Assembly (NCBI GenBank): GCA_024349245.1
Contig: JALDNG010000001.1
Location: forward strand, 8,345,501 to 8,409,500
Origin: Neodontobutis hainanensis
Taxonomy: Eukaryota; Chordata; Actinopteri; Gobiiformes; Odontobutidae
DNA: 64,000 nt
Reading direction: 5' to 3'
Numbering within the stretch: the stretch's first letter is position 1; every line of letters begins with the position of its first letter. The position numbers and the translations under genes are program-made. The notes under the pieces are model-generated. The model was not told where the DNA came from. It saw only the letters and a list, made by a program, of their open reading frames with translations, and ran no database searches. Shown here one piece after another: positions 36,301 to 49,600 of the stretch.

Positions 36301-39300
36301 GTGTTTGAAGAGCAACTTCAGCAAAACACACGGAAGAAAACTGTGGCCATTTTCTCAAATCAGCAACGCTTTAGAAATGCTGTTCAGATGTTTGTATGTT
36401 CTGTATTTCAACTACTGACAGCTTAATTCTGCTGATATTTGAAAAGTGAAATTCATTGGGACTTTCAGCATCTGGCAGTAGGGAAGTCTTTTCCAATGTG
36501 CCCAGCCTGGTGTGTCTTAGAAAGTATGTACAGTACATGTTCACATTTATTGGTTTAACTTCATCAAAGAGACCTTGGAGGCCTGCTGTAATCTATTTTC
36601 CTCTTTCATTGATCAAAATGAACCAAAAGAGATTATGTTGGACAGTTGTTACCTTGGCCTATGTCTTTTAAATGACTTTCCTGTCTGCTTTGGAGAATAG
36701 CTCAGTTCAGACTCTGTAGCGGCTGCTGCCGAACAGTGCATTGACAGTTATGTGTGAGGCTTCTTTTGATGACAGCAGAGTGATATCATGGTTGATATTC
36801 CCCAGAGAAAGGCTAAATAACTTGGCAGATTGTGTAATAAATGCAAAACCTCCCCTGAAAACCAACAAGCAATGAGCGGTGGATATAAGCAGGAAGACGT
36901 CAGGAAGTTGTTTTATAGCAGCCTGCTACGTTTTTGATTAAAGATAAAGTTGCCTTTCAGCAAAAAAATCTTTTTTATAATTGAAAGGCATTCCTACAGT
37001 AATTTAGTGTCAAGAGTTTACTCTCACCAAATATTCTATCAGCTAATAATCATCTCGATGACTCAATTCAGCTCAAACTGTTCCTGCTACAGAATCATTT
37101 AGTTGTCAAGGATACCAGTCAGAGAAGACCTAACAGCAGAGGACTCCTGTCTCTGTTTATTTAATTCTTTTTTTGATGGGTTTTGTCATTACAGTGTAGT
37201 TTAGACCTGGTTAAAAACTGGTTCAGTCTTGTAGTATTGATTAAGTCCTAGTTTAGTCTTGGCTTAGTCCTGTTTTCATGAGCCAGGTATATATACTGTG
37301 CAACTTGAGTGTTTCAAATATAACCTTAACTCGCACTGTACAAGTAAATCTCAGTCGAGAAAAGCTGAAGCTTGTGATTTACGTGCTCACACTGTATGAC
37401 CTCACTCAAAAATTGTCGTACGACTAGAAATTGTGCCAAAAGTCCCACAGTGCATGCCCAGCTTTAGTCCTACCTTGGATAAACTTGGTTTATTCCTATT
37501 GGTGGTTCTTGGTTTAGATCTAGGTTTATTGCTTGTTAAAACCTATTTAGGTTGCATTAGTCCTGAGTTCTCATTTAAGTTGTACTTTAGTCCCGTTTCT
37601 CGTGCTCCTCTTCCTGTGCTGCATTCACTGACAGTGTGTAAATTTGTCCCCCGTAACAGCCATACATCTGAGTGGCTTCACACGCAAAGATGAAGTGCCC
37701 ACATTAATCCAGGAGTCACAGCGCTGGTGTAATCCACTCAGTATGCTAATTGCCTGTTCTTTCTCTACAAAGGGCTCTACAGGCCATTAAATGGTACTGA
37801 GCGGTTGACAAAGGACTGCCGTCGGGCCCCACACATCGACCCCTGCACTTCATTTCTTACACGAACGAGCCGCTGAACTTCTACGGTAGAGCACAAGTAT
37901 GTTCAAGTTTTTGCAGCAAAACAGCACATCTTAAACATCTGCATCTGGATTAAACATCTGCAGCAGATTGTCTTGCAGTGTATCAAGTATCATCGTCATT
38001 AAAATGTTGTGTTATGATATTTTTATTTCTCTATTGTTACTTTTTTTATGATAATTTTGTGTCCCTTTCCCTACATGATATGGGAATGACTGCCAGTTAT
38101 TTTTTTTTTATTCAAGTCCTTATTGTATAAAACTAAAATCTAATTTATGTCTATGGATAAATTAATAATTTAAATTAAATGATTTCCCAGCCCTTAATTT
38201 ACACTTGGATTTATGCCCGGTCAGAGTTGTTAACATTTCGGCCTCATTGCCAAAACTTCATGAGTTTGACCTCCAGGCTGACCTCGTCTTTTTCTGTTGA
38301 GTCTGCATGTTCTCCTTAAACCTCAGGCCCTCCAGCTTCCTCAGACCGTCCAAATTTATGTTTTGGTGCGTATTTAACTCTAAGGAGTTGAAATCCATTG
38401 AAACACCATTGTCTTTTTTGTCTTTTTTTGTCAGTCTTTGTGAACAGAGGAGACAAAGGCCATGATAAAGAGCACATCGTAGCCTCGCTGCCACCCTGTG
38501 ATGGATGCTGTTTCAAATGTGCTTCCCCACTGCTCCGATAAAGCAGCCTTGTCAAAACAAATTCAGCCGCAGTGTAACCAGATAAAGATAGTTGGCGATA
38601 ATTAGAAGATTTGTGCTTTGGCATAAAACGTGTCCATGACAGATGACGGCAGCCGCACAATTCAGCGTGAAACCCGACTGCAAAAGGCAACGCTAATGAC
38701 CGCAGTGTGTTTGTGCCACGCGGCTAATGAGCACGGCCATTAGACGAAAATGACATTTTAAAAACCTGGGGAGAACAGGACGGGAAATAGCTGTATAGAC
38801 AGACGGATGGAGCCTGTAGGCAGCGAGAAGCAGCGTGAGGGGACGTTTGTGTGGACGACCTCCATCAGAGACAAGGAGACCTCTCAGTTTGGTTTGATTG
38901 TAAAGGCTTGTTACCAAGAAGATGCTGTGCATAACTAAAAGTACTTCAAACAAGTCTTCTAAATGTGGGGTGTGTTTTTGCCTCTTTTTCTCGTTGTCTA
39001 GTGCCAAACCACACGTTGTTTAACGGTTATGGAAGCCCTGCAGGGACAAGCTGTTTATATACAAACTAAAAAAAATTTGGTAAAAATTTATTTAGTTTAA
39101 ATGCTTTCTCTAGGTGTCTGTAGAAACAGTTACAGGTAGAGATGGAACTAAAAGAAAACTTTAAATGTATTTCTAAAATGGACAAAAACTAATGTTATTT
39201 CTAGTTTAATAATACTACTTGTACAGTTACTAAAACATTTACAAATATACTGATTAAAAAAATAAAGAACTAGTCAAAGCTAACTACTTTCTTTCATTCT

Positions 39301-40458
39301 GAAACCCTAAAATTGTGTCAGTTTTTTTACTTGAACCTTTTCATTATCATTAGGTCTGACTCAGTTACAATCTAGTTTACAGCATGTTCATGTTCTGCAG
39401 CATAAACGACTAGAACATTCACCAACACTTTTTATTTATTTATTTCATACTTACATTTGTAACATTTAATATTCCTTTATTGTGATATTCCTCTTAGAAC
39501 TGTGGAGGGTATATCCTGTTCTTTTGAAGCCCTCCCTTCCCTCGGCTGTATCTCTCTTCTTGTGTGCTTGTGTAGGTGTGTTGTTGCAGAGCCGGTCCTG
39601 GAGCGGTGCGTTGTTGAGGTTTACGGTGACCTTCGGCTGTTTCCCGGGAGCCGTGGAGGTATTTCCAGGTGACTGTGCCGTGTTTGTTCTCGGCAGAAGA
39701 ATCCGCAGGATGGTTTAAGCGCTGCGAGTGGGTGGCCGTCTCTCTGTGCTCCAGACTTTTTTTCTGAAGCGAAGCAGGTCACAGCAGGAAGCCATGAATA
39801 TTAGGCCTGTTTCTCATAGACTTTTGGCAGTGAACATTTTTTCCCTCAAACCCGGGATTTATTTTTTTTTTTTTTTGTATCCTCCACTTTAACTTTCTTT
39901 ATCTATAGCTTTAAAGTTATATTTTTAAATAAGATATATGGGGTTGCCATAAAAAGTGTTATTACTGTAGCTGAACAAATGGAGTCAGACCACATATGAT
40001 GTGTCCCTGCTTCACTATAACCACACATCTCCAGCCAACTTTACGCTTCAAGTCTGCCCTCTTTCCAAACACAACCATTACTTCCGGCTCCGTAAACATC
40101 CATAGCTTCACCGTTTCAGCACGTTCTCCTCTGTGTGCGGTTCTTAACAGAATGAGGTCATCTTGCCGCGTCCTTTTGATCCGGCTTCGTTCTTCATCTC
40201 GCAGCCGTGTGCCATCTAAGAGGATCTATCTTTGCTTTTGAGCCCCTAAAATTACAAACAAACTAACGGCGCCGGATCGATCGAGAGCGTCTCCCAGAAT
40301 GATGAACTGGCACTTCACAGGGGCAAAATCAATGTGGCTTTTCTCAGCTGTCTGTCTCCAATGCTTCTGAACTCTGCCTCCTTTTAAACTGTTTTCGTGT
40401 GTGTGTGTTGCTCCCAGCACAGTGATTTAATAGTGCTTTGTTTCTGATTCCTTTTTAG
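33361..40458. other. No gene seen; long unique stretch
   Basis: Small features only: a 17-bp tandem duplication (33821-33837 and 33838-33854, CAGTTCACTGACCAGA), an ATTTA repeat at 35186, and TTTAGTCCT-type clusters at 37.2-37.6 kb. CG-richer unique patches lie near 37760-37880, 38460-38860 and 39550-39740. Frames of up to 124 codons (38316-38690, - strand) lack domains. At 39482-39718 the frame ending in RRIRRMV is GC-rich and unrecognised. Confidence 0.4.
37200..37610 (+). repeat. Clusters of TTTAGTCCT-like motifs
   Basis: 37205-37275 and 37455-37600 hold repeated TTTAGTCTTGG, TTAGTCCTG, GGTTTAGATCTAGG and TTTAGTCC units at irregular spacing. They resemble the minisatellite core at 61 kb in the same orientation. 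This could be the last trace of a short tandem array. Confidence 0.45.
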
Positions 40459-40529
40459 CCTGGAAGACCCCTGCCACTTTGATGTGTGAGCACACCCACC
40501 GATAATGGCCCATAGGACACACTGTGCAA
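40459..40529 (+). other. Candidate exon, 5' untranslated or first coding
   Basis: A strong polypyrimidine acceptor (GCTTTGTTTCTGATTCC, then TTTTTAG ending 40458) and a consensus donor (CAA|GTAAGT, GT at 40530) bound 71 bases. All three frames have stops, so it cannot be an internal coding exon. It contains ATAATGG (ATG at 40505), a good start context, giving eight codons and exit phase 1. That phase fits the candidate microexon at 44248. It could also be part of a non-coding RNA. No transcript evidence is available. Confidence 0.28.
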
Positions 40530-43500
40530 GTAAGTGCCTAGATTTAAGTCCTTCCTGCTTCACTCGTCGGTTCTGCACAGCGCAGCTAACCTCGGCAGAG
40601 TGTGGACATTATCGACCGCTGCGGCCATCTTTAAATCATAACAAGACATAAAGCCACCAAAATGAGATCTGTTGTACTTGAAGATCCCTGTTTGTTTTTT
40701 AAAATCCTAGAGTCAAGAGGTGATTAAAAACCACAGACTTTAAAATAAAATAGACCCCGGGATCAGTTGGAGACACTAAATATGTTACATGCACAATTTA
40801 GTCCGACTATTCTTAAAGCTCAATTAGGTTTACCTTGATTGATACTACTGACCCTGCAGCATTGTGCTTAGGCATTCATTTGGTCTTAAACCATGCCCTG
40901 GTTAAACATAATTTTTACTCCAAAGATGTATAGGCCTTTAACTTTTGTAAATAATGCACTGTATTTGCATAAGCAGCTGAATCAAACACAAGGTTAAAAC
41001 AGTTTTAAACAATGCTGTAACACTTTTGTGTGGCTCGTGGCTCATTCTTATAATCCAGGGATGTTTATTCTTGGCTCTGTTTTAGACGTGTTTTGCCCCA
41101 AAAAATCTTTCTGGGAAAAATAAGTTTAGAGATGTCTTTTTTTTTTTTTTTTTTTTTAATCCAAAGTACACTGAGACATATTAGAGCTTGAGTCGATAAA
41201 CACTTGATGAGCTGTTTGCTTTGTGACGGTGTTCTCCGGAGAGAGGTGGAGTGATCCGATTACTGGAACGTGATTATCAGGACGAGTGAGATTTTCAGAG
41301 CGCAGAGCCAGGCTTGGACAAGTGAACCCTCAGTGTGCATTTCAGAAGGATTCAACATTAGCACTGAGTCAAATGAGATGCACTTATTTCCCCTGACGAC
41401 TCAGAGATAGCTTATTCCATTATCGAACTGGCAGATTTACAAGTATGTTTTTAAGCTTTTAAAATAGTTTTAGGCCTGTTCTATCGGAGCCTCATTTAAA
41501 TAAGTTGTATTCAGTTAAAGTTTACAGAGAGTGAGTTAGAGTGACTTCTAAGTTTATGTGAAGGTAATGGTTGGCTCCACAAACCCTGACTCCTGTTCAA
41601 AAAGTGTCCTTTAGCGTAACTAGCAACACACTCTCGGGTAATGTCACTTTAACATAAAAGTTGGTTGATGCTGCTGTTCTTAAATACAGCAGCATTTGCA
41701 GAGCTGCTGTAACTTGATTTGTGAAGAACGTATGTAAAAGAATGGTGTGCTGTGCCACCCTGAAACCTGCCTCACAGGCGAGCGGCAGGGCACCAAGTCT
41801 TTGTCTACGTTCTCGGCCAGACCCAGTGCCATTGCCCACCTCCTGCAGGAGGGACCATAAGGAGCAGGTGCTATGTCAGTTGGACTGTAGTCGAAGGCAG
41901 GTGTCTCAACGCCTCAGTATTTGGACACAGAAACTGGCTCCAGAGTCAATGTCCGACTACTTCAACATTTTAATCAATGACATAAAGCCCCTTTTACCAG
42001 CTCTTCAACTTCAAGTGCATGAGTTGTAATAGGGTTATACAAACTTGACTTTTTCCCAACCTTATAAAAGATTAAAGAATAATATGAAAGTAATTTTATT
42101 TGCTCATATGAATTATTGATTCAGCTTTTTTCATGAAAAGGCGGCCTACAGACACTGAATATAATGAGTGTATAATTGAGAGTGTACATGGAGAGTATAA
42201 TGGAACACCTTGATTCATCTCAAATTAAGTTTAACAATTTCTGTCTTAAACTCTCAGCACCAAAGTTTTACAATATAATGTTGATAGTGTGAGTGGTTTT
42301 GTCTCTTATGTGTTGCTACAGGCGTTCAATTTCTCCGATTTCTCTGATAATAACTAAGCAGAAGCACATTCCTATGATTCACAATATTATTTTATTGTCT
42401 TATTTTCCATAGATTGATTGACAGTATGTCTCTTGATAAATAAACACAGCTTTCTTTCAGTTTAGTCAAAGTGGAAAGAGTAAAAAACACAAATCATTGG
42501 TTTATATCAAACTGTGCATGGCGTGTCTTTATTGCAACAGAACAACAGCAAAATGGCGTCAGTAACAGAGCTCGAAGTGAGTGAATAGCTGTGGGCTGTG
42601 GGCTATCACTTTGTCCATCTCTGCAGAGTGCACGCTGCTCAGATCATGTTGTTGGAGCCGGTGTGTGTCGGTGTGCGGGTGGGAAGTGAGAAGCCATACT
42701 GCGCTGTCAGCTGCTGTCAACGCTGCTGCTGCTGCTGAGAGCTCAGGCATTAGACAGATATCTACAGGGAGCACACAGAGAGGCTATATACAAGGCTTAT
42801 ACATTTATTAAATATGAATCCAAAAACAGTATTCTGTATTTTTTATGAAAAGTTCAAGAAAATAAGAAAAAAACGATTTGTTTCCAAGAATAAAGACAAC
42901 ATACTGGACACTGTATGTAAATGAATGAATGGACAGTGGATAATAAGGATGATATATGACATTGTCAGTCTTCTCACTGGTTGCTCCAGGACACAGTGCC
43001 AGGCTGCATCAGAAAATATCTTATTTGACTTCTCACGTTGTTTACCGGTAAAATCCAAGCGTGAGGTCCATTCAACATCAACATCCAGGAAAAAAATGAC
43101 TAAATCAAATGCACTTCGTCCAGCTTGATTAAGCCGTTGAGACCACTGCCAATAGATAAGTTTATTCAAACTATTAAGTGTCCTGTTATAAGTTTAGTGA
43201 TTATATATCTTTTTTTTATCAGGAGAGACCAAAAGAGATCTGTCTGACATCCAAATATGATTGATATTTCAAACATTCAGAGCTTGAATACAATGCCATT
43301 AGTTTTCAATAAAACAGAGTAAATCCTCATGTCTGAGTGAGAGGATGGAAGTATACCCTTTATGTTGATTATTAGAACGTTGTTTTCTAGCTTTTGAACT
43401 TTAAATTCAGAGATCTACAACATCCTTTACCTGTTACTGGTTCTGCTCCTGTTTGATGCAGTTTAGAAAACAAATGTTAAATGTTTTTTTCTCAAAGCAA

Positions 43501-44247
43501 GAGCCATAAGAGACTGAGAACATGCTTTCGTTGGTTAAAAAAAGAATGTTATCTTGTCTGTAATCTGGCTTCCTTTTGTCGTTTTCTCATTTGTTTACTT
43601 CCATTGTGGTTTACTGACTTTGTGCAGGGAACTGTAAAGAGGCCCAGTCCAACCATTTATATGCATTTTAAAAGTTTAGGTTTACATGGACCAAGGGAAT
43701 AAGTTGTACAGTGTAGAGAGAGGTTTTAAATCTAGTGTTATTCTCTGTCACATTATCTGTATAGCCTTGTTGCTTATTCCTGGATAGCTTTGTTTTGCTG
43801 TCCTTTCAATAAGATGCTTTTATATAGTGACACAGTCAACATTGTTCACCCAGGTATTGTATGTAAAGTCAGTAAATACTTCTTTGTCTAGTTCACCTCA
43901 GGCTTGAATACAGATTGTTGCATTCCAGTTAAACGTAGGTGGATTTAAGTGAGTTTTCCGCTGCTGTGAAAGAAGTTACAGTACAGAGCATTTTCCCCAT
44001 AGACTCTCTTAAAAATATACTCCGTCCATTTACTTGGGGTACAGCCAAACAATAATTACTGACTGCCACTGTATGCCTTTTAGTGTTCAAGCCCATATAC
44101 CACATTTTGTAGATCTTACTCTGCTGGCATTATCTGGAAAGAGTTGGACATCACTTAATGTTGAAGCTACTGGAATAGATTTGATTTTTTTTTATAAGGT
44201 CAGCGGGTAATTGGTTCACATTTACCCTTTTCTTTGGCCTTTTTTAG
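40530..44247. other. No gene seen; unique DNA
   Basis: Holds a T run at 41137-41158, a (CTG)-rich patch at 42722-42738, and frames at 41721-42029 (102 codons) and 42843-43169 (- strand, 108 codons) with no domain I recognise. No splice-bounded segment was supported before 44248. Confidence 0.4.
41137..41158 (+). repeat. Poly-T run
   Basis: An uninterrupted run of about 22 T, possibly the reverse poly-A tail of an old retroposed copy. No flanking gene piece was recognised. Confidence 0.9.
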
Positions 44248-44274
44248 CAACAGTGGACATTTACAGAAAAGAAG
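44248..44274 (+). CDS. Candidate 27-nt microexon
   Basis: A very strong acceptor (TTTACCCTTTTCTTTGGCC, then TTTTTTAG ending 44247) is followed by 27 bases and a strong donor, GAAG|GTAAGA (GT at 44275). All three frames are open; in the phase-1 frame the core reads TVDIYRKE. Being a multiple of three, it would be a skippable in-frame insert, as with neuronal microexons. The gene is unknown. A shorter variant using CAACAG as the acceptor would be 21 nt. Quality of the splice sites is the only evidence. Confidence 0.3.
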
Positions 44275-45904
44275 GTAAGAGAAAATTGAATGATAATCGA
44301 GCAGAAGGACTGGGTACGTGATCTACAAGGCGAGTCACCAAAGCACCTACCACAGCCTTGTTGTGATAGCTGATCTAAAATAAACAACAGAAGAGGCATT
44401 TCTCTTTCTCTCAATACAATAACGTGGACTCAAGAGGAGACAGGTAACCAACAGGTACAATACAAAGAGACCATCTGGTGTCCACATGGCTCTTTCTGAA
44501 AGGGGCCTCTGTTATACAGCAGAATGACTCAGCGCTCAATAATAGTGACTGAACCAATGCTTTATCACAGATTCATCACTTCTTTTGTTAAACTGATTGT
44601 AAAGTGTAACACAGGCCCAATTGAAATCCTTTGATGGTTGTATCTTATCTCGATCTCACCTGCCTCTTCTCTCGTTCGTGTCTCAGATCTCGGTCTGTGA
44701 AGCTGCCGCGTGTCACTGGTGAAATATTCATGTAGGTATGGCTGTGTTTGACACCTCCGTACTCTCCAGCCTCATTCCTGTTTCCTCAGAGCCACCTCGT
44801 TCTGCTATTCAACTCCGGACTGTACAATGAAATGAACCCAATGCGTTTACACTTTTAAAAAGAGAATGAGCTTTTAGTGCCCCTTCATTAAACATATGTG
44901 AATGCTGCTTTGAATGAGCTCATTTTTACAACCTTACTGACACAAAAGGAACATATTTCATCCGGTTTTATTTTAATGGGAAAATCAAAATTGGGCGACT
45001 TCTTAAAGAGACAGTTTTGCACAAAAAGCACTGGGATGTGGAGGGTTTGATGGCTGTAATCTAATTATTAAACACTGTCAGGAGTAAAAGCTAACAATAG
45101 AATATATAGAGGCTGTTTTAAAACATGTACAGCAGTCGACTTAATGAGCATTAGAGGCGTATTATACTCCAGTCCAATCTTCTGTGTTTAATGTATCTAT
45201 TTTAAGCAGGATTATGTAAAACACTGTAGTTGATGATGAACAAAATTTAAACACATCAATCAAAGCTCTTTTAGTCATGTATAATTGAATCAAAACAATA
45301 CTTTTACAAGTTTAAAGCCCCATTGAACCCAGTAGAAGGAGCCAGTTCAGTTCCATTAGTTCTTATTGTTGTGTCTGTAACTGCCCAGATAAGGACAAAC
45401 TGAGCACTGTTGGAGAAGCACACTTATGTTAGCTTTCGAAAACATTCTTGTAGTAGGGTTAGAAAACATCGTCAGACCTATTTCAACTGAGTTTGTTCTG
45501 CAACAGGACCCATTCTTGTGCAGTACATTATCCATACAGATTCTCCAAAAGGGCTTGCCCCAGATTGTTTTTTATAGTATTTTTATTGTTGTAAGTGATC
45601 TCTAAGATCATTCAAACATTAGTCAGTCTTATCTCTTAAGGCACTGTATTGTTTGTTTTTGTGTAATACAAATTTACTGTAGCTCTTTGTAGTTATTTGT
45701 TGATTGTATTCTTGTTTAGGGCGTTGGGATGGGACAGTATGAGATTCTGATGATATGAGGAAACAAATACACATTTTAACAAATTTAATGAGTTGGAAAA
45801 ATAAAAAAATAAAAAATATCTTTGATATGTAGTTTTACAACATTTAGCTTTAAAGAAGGTTAAATGTACATAAATGAATTGACCAGGAGGATATTGACAT
45901 CTGT
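44275..45904. other. No gene seen, apart from splice-like signals at 44.65-44.79 kb
   Basis: Outside the segment annotated at 44650-44790 this is AT-rich unique DNA with no recognised repeats. Confidence 0.4.
44650..44790. other. Splice-like segment, strand uncertain; possible exon or conserved element
   Basis: On the + strand, TCTTCTCTCGTTCGTGTCTC, then AG (ending 44686), is a strong acceptor. It is followed by 49 bases to CATGTAG|GTATGG; one frame stays open until TAG at the exon end. On the - strand a strong donor (GGCAG|GTGAGA, 44661-44651) follows a frame of 43 open codons containing HTYMNISPVTRGSFTDRD. That frame lacks a good pyrimidine-rich acceptor. The two readings exclude each other, and a CG-containing non-coding element is a third option. 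Confidence 0.22.
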
Positions 45905-45949
45905 AAAAAATGGGGCCCCTTACTCAGAAAAAGCCTTGGTCCGCCCCTG
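45905..45949 (-). mobile_element. Possible hAT-like terminal fragment
   Basis: The reverse complement starts CAGGGGCGGACCAAGGCTTT, then TTCTGAGTAAGGGGCC. This is like fish hAT termini that begin CAGGGGCGGACC. No matching opposite end was found within 1 kb on the left, so it is at best a broken end. Confidence 0.4.
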
Positions 45950-46229
45950 GCTCTCCATTTTAGATTTTTGTTCTTCAACCTAGATGATTCAGTGTGTCGA
46001 ATAAAGATGCTGTATTGTATTATTACTGTTATTGTAGAATAATTTTGAATAATATTGAGTTAATATTAATATAATGTCATCAGTTTTATCTCCGACAATT
46101 TTTACATGGGCTCAGTGTTTTTGGATCTTGACATAGTTAGTAAAGTTTGTTCAGATCTAAGTTAATTAGAGAGCAGTTTAACTTTGACATTGTGACGAGT
46201 AAATTCTCTGCCATTGTCAAATAAAGGTG

Positions 46230-46640
46230 TGTGTGGACCATAAAGTCCCTCAGCAGACGTCTCTGCTGTGGGACCTGCTCTCTCTCATGTCAGCGGAAGA
46301 AAAGCCCCGGTGTTGACAGGGACTCTCTTTTAAAAGCCCTGCACCAGCTCTCCGCTCACTCAATGCATAATTCCCAGTTTCAAACGATTAGCCTCGGGAG
46401 AAAAAGTAAACAGAGGAGGATAAAAGTTGCAAATCATCTTCATTATTTTTTTCCCTGGTAAGCCATCATCATCATCAGCAGCACGAAGGCAGAGGCTTCT
46501 AAAACAGAAATATCAATATGGATTTAGGAGTGCCCCTGAAGTGAGGTCTGCCGCTGCTAATTAAACGTGTAATCACTTTGTACAGTAGAGTCACAGGCGG
46601 GGGCCGGGCAGGGGGGCTACAGAGGGCCGGCAGAGTTTAT
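46230..46640. other. CG-containing unique segment; candidate conserved non-coding element
   Basis: Contains GCTGCTAATTAAACGTGTAA (a TAATTA homeodomain-type core), GGCGGGGGCCGGGCAGG and GGGCCGGCAGAG. Frames break quickly apart from 46231-46461 (76 codons, no domain). A role is inference. Confidence 0.3.
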
Positions 46641-49600
46641 TTAACAAAGATGGTTAATTGAGTCAGAGCTGTATAACCTCGAAAAAACGGTTTCTTGCCA
46701 AACAGCCACACTCTCAGAAGTTGCAGCTATAAATTAGACTAAAGCATATGGCAAACTTGTTTTATTATAATCTTTACTTTCTGGATGGATGCTAAAAAAG
46801 AACCACTTTCCAATAACTCTCTTCTTAAGGCCCTGTTCTCTGAAGCCAGATGAACCTGTGTGTTCTACCTGGTTAGACAAAACCTAACCATCTGGATCAG
46901 TGGATTAAAAAGCAGGTCTCCACTTTGTTCAGTTAACCCTGGGTCTCTCTGTGGAGCTGTGAGTGCATTCTTCACAGCAACAGGTTGGAGACATGTGAAC
47001 GTGAAGACTTACAGCTCTACAGACTGAATGAAGTAAAGGCCAACAAAAAGACAGAAGTTGGGAGTCTTTTGTTTAAATGGGAATTTAATCATTGTATCTT
47101 CATCAATAAGTATATCACATTATAAATTCACTTCTTTAGATTTTATATTTGCTGTAACACAAGCGTAAATCCAACCCTTGACTTTAGCCAGAATCAGTTT
47201 CATTCTCTTGTCTCTGATTGGTCAGTGGGTCTTGTATTTTGTCCTCTATCTACGCGGGAGCAGATTAACCAATTGGTGTAATTCTGATGGAAACACGTCT
47301 AGCCCCTAGTTCGACAGGCCCCTAGTTCACATTAGCGTAAAAAAGCAGGTCTTGGTGTAAAATAGAGCGCTACAATTCCATAATAATTTCTATTTTTACA
47401 CCAGAATTATTCCACAAATTGGAAAATCAACAAGTTCTTGCATACAACTTAAATGTTTTGTAAAACTAAAATCTTAAGTGACAGAACAGAAAAAAAAGCA
47501 TATTTATTCCATTATTACTGAACTACAACAACCAGGTTTGGTTGTTGTAGTTTTTATGATATATTTTCAGGTTGTAATATTTCAAAGGGGAGCTTTGACC
47601 CTCTTCTTTGCTCTGTTTAAGAGACAGAAGCTTTTGTTTTTTTATTAAAATTAAATGGCCATTTGATCCACATCCTGCCTTTGGTTTTTGTTTACTTTGC
47701 TGCTCACTGTAAATGAAACCTCACTCAAAGTACGTTTTCATGTGAAAGTATAACGTCTAATGAATTTTCTTACCTCCCCAGACCAGACCAGACCACCCCG
47801 ACTCAACCACACAAAAAACAGACCAGGATGCATTTAAATCAAAGAGCACTTTAATGAATGTGCCCAGTGTCTGAGCATAAGATGAGTCGAGTAATATCCA
47901 AGAGCCGAGAGTGGAGTGGACTCTGACAGAGACGTTTTTTTTTTTTTTTTTTGTGAAGATATCTCTGAGGCAGGACACCAGCAGCTGCTCCTTCACTGAA
48001 CTCATCAATCACACTCTCCTCCAGCTCCTTTCTCCAAAATAGTCTTTTTTACTCTCGAGGCTCTGAGGAGGGAGGTCAGCTCTGTCAAGGAAATCCAGAG
48101 CGCTCCAAGTTTTAATATTGAACAAGTGGTTTTATTTTTAAAAGACGCGTGAACTTGACATTACTGTGCAGCTGGTGTAAAAAGATCCGTCTCCATTTAA
48201 GACTTGTTTGTGAATTGCTTTGTTGGACCTTGTTCAGATCTTGACCAAAGTGTAACATCCAATTTTTTAAACCCAAAAATCTTATTTGCCAACATACAAA
48301 GCTAACACCAGTTGTTCTTATAAAACTAAACATGAACATGGTCCAGTGAAACTGAAATAGAATAAAATGCCTATGCCGTCTGTCTTTCAAAGCTCTAATA
48401 CATACATCTAAAAAGGCAAAGCTAGTTTGAACAAACACGGTGGAAATAGGTCAGAGATGAGTTCACCAAATGTACTTATTTCTTGGTTTGTAATAATCCA
48501 TCTGGAACTAGTTTTAAAACTCCTAAAGAACAACCTGGCAATGACTGAGTATGAAGGTGATTGACAAACTGACTTCTCCACATAAATTTAGTTTTTAGAC
48601 AGTGGAAAACAACAGACAAAGAAACATGTTAGCAGGAGTGGGCATAATGTCTGCTGTCTTTATTTAGAGTTACAACATTCATTTCTAATCAGGGCGTACA
48701 CTTAACTGAAGTGTTTGAGTTTTTGTGTCTTATGCTGTTTGATAGATGCTAAGCTTGTCCCAGAACGTGGCCAAACAGCTCCGTCAAAGTAAATCTAAGT
48801 GGAGAAATACTTCATTAAAGTGAGAACAGATGAAACTAAGGCCAAGCCTGATGCGGTCGTCTCATTACTCCTCTCTGTCCTCTTTCTCTTTGAGTCTTAA
48901 AGCCCCAGGAGTGGCTCGTTTGTGACCTCCACCGCCTTCCTCCTCTGTGTTAGTCACATCCGAGTCCATCCCTCGGGGTCTCAGTGTGAAAATCCCGGGC
49001 TGAAGAGGCAGGACGGCATTAGGGGTTAGGCCTGCCCTGGAGAAATATCCTCACAGCAGCCTCATTTCTTCCACATATTCTCTGGACCTGAAGCTTCATA
49101 TTCACCTATATCCTCTGTCAGACTCTGGGAAAATCTTATTTAAGCATTTCTGTGAAACTAGAGCAGAGTTTGACCCTTAAATAAAGGCTTATTGCTAAAG
49201 TAACAAAAGCTTGCTTCAATTCTTGTTGAAATAGTGCTAATTTGTTACCAGTGTAAAGGGTTTGTGAATTTGAGAATAAGACACATGACGATAGTTTTCA
49301 CTCAAAGGTTTAACACTGTACAGAGTAAAGCTTGTAAGCAAAAGTTGGCCTGCATCATAGTTTCATTTTAGCCAGTGGAGAGAGATTTTAAAAACATTAA
49401 TAATGATGAGTGTTCATGCAACACTCACTCACTTACAGGCGCTGACAAATGCTCAACTCTTGACCACTTCAGGCTCTGGTCATTATTCCTCCCCAATTCT
49501 CTGAAATTGCTTGAAAAAAGTAAAGCATTCTGTATCAAGTGTAAATTTCTTCACAATAGATGACGTCCCAATAAAGATCTAAATAAGATTAAGTTACTCC

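Noticed and set aside
38316..38690. 124-codon minus-strand frame
   Set aside because: No domain, no splice context, overlaps another frame in a second phase; composition fits a non-coding GC-richer patch.
39482..39740. GC-rich frame ending RRIRRMV as a terminal exon
   Set aside because: The acceptor TGTTGTTGCAG is modest, open frames exist on both strands, and nothing in the peptide is recognisable.
41721..42029. 102-codon + strand frame (possible gene piece)
   Set aside because: The peptide looks moderately protein-like but matches nothing I know and has no convincing splice sites or start context.
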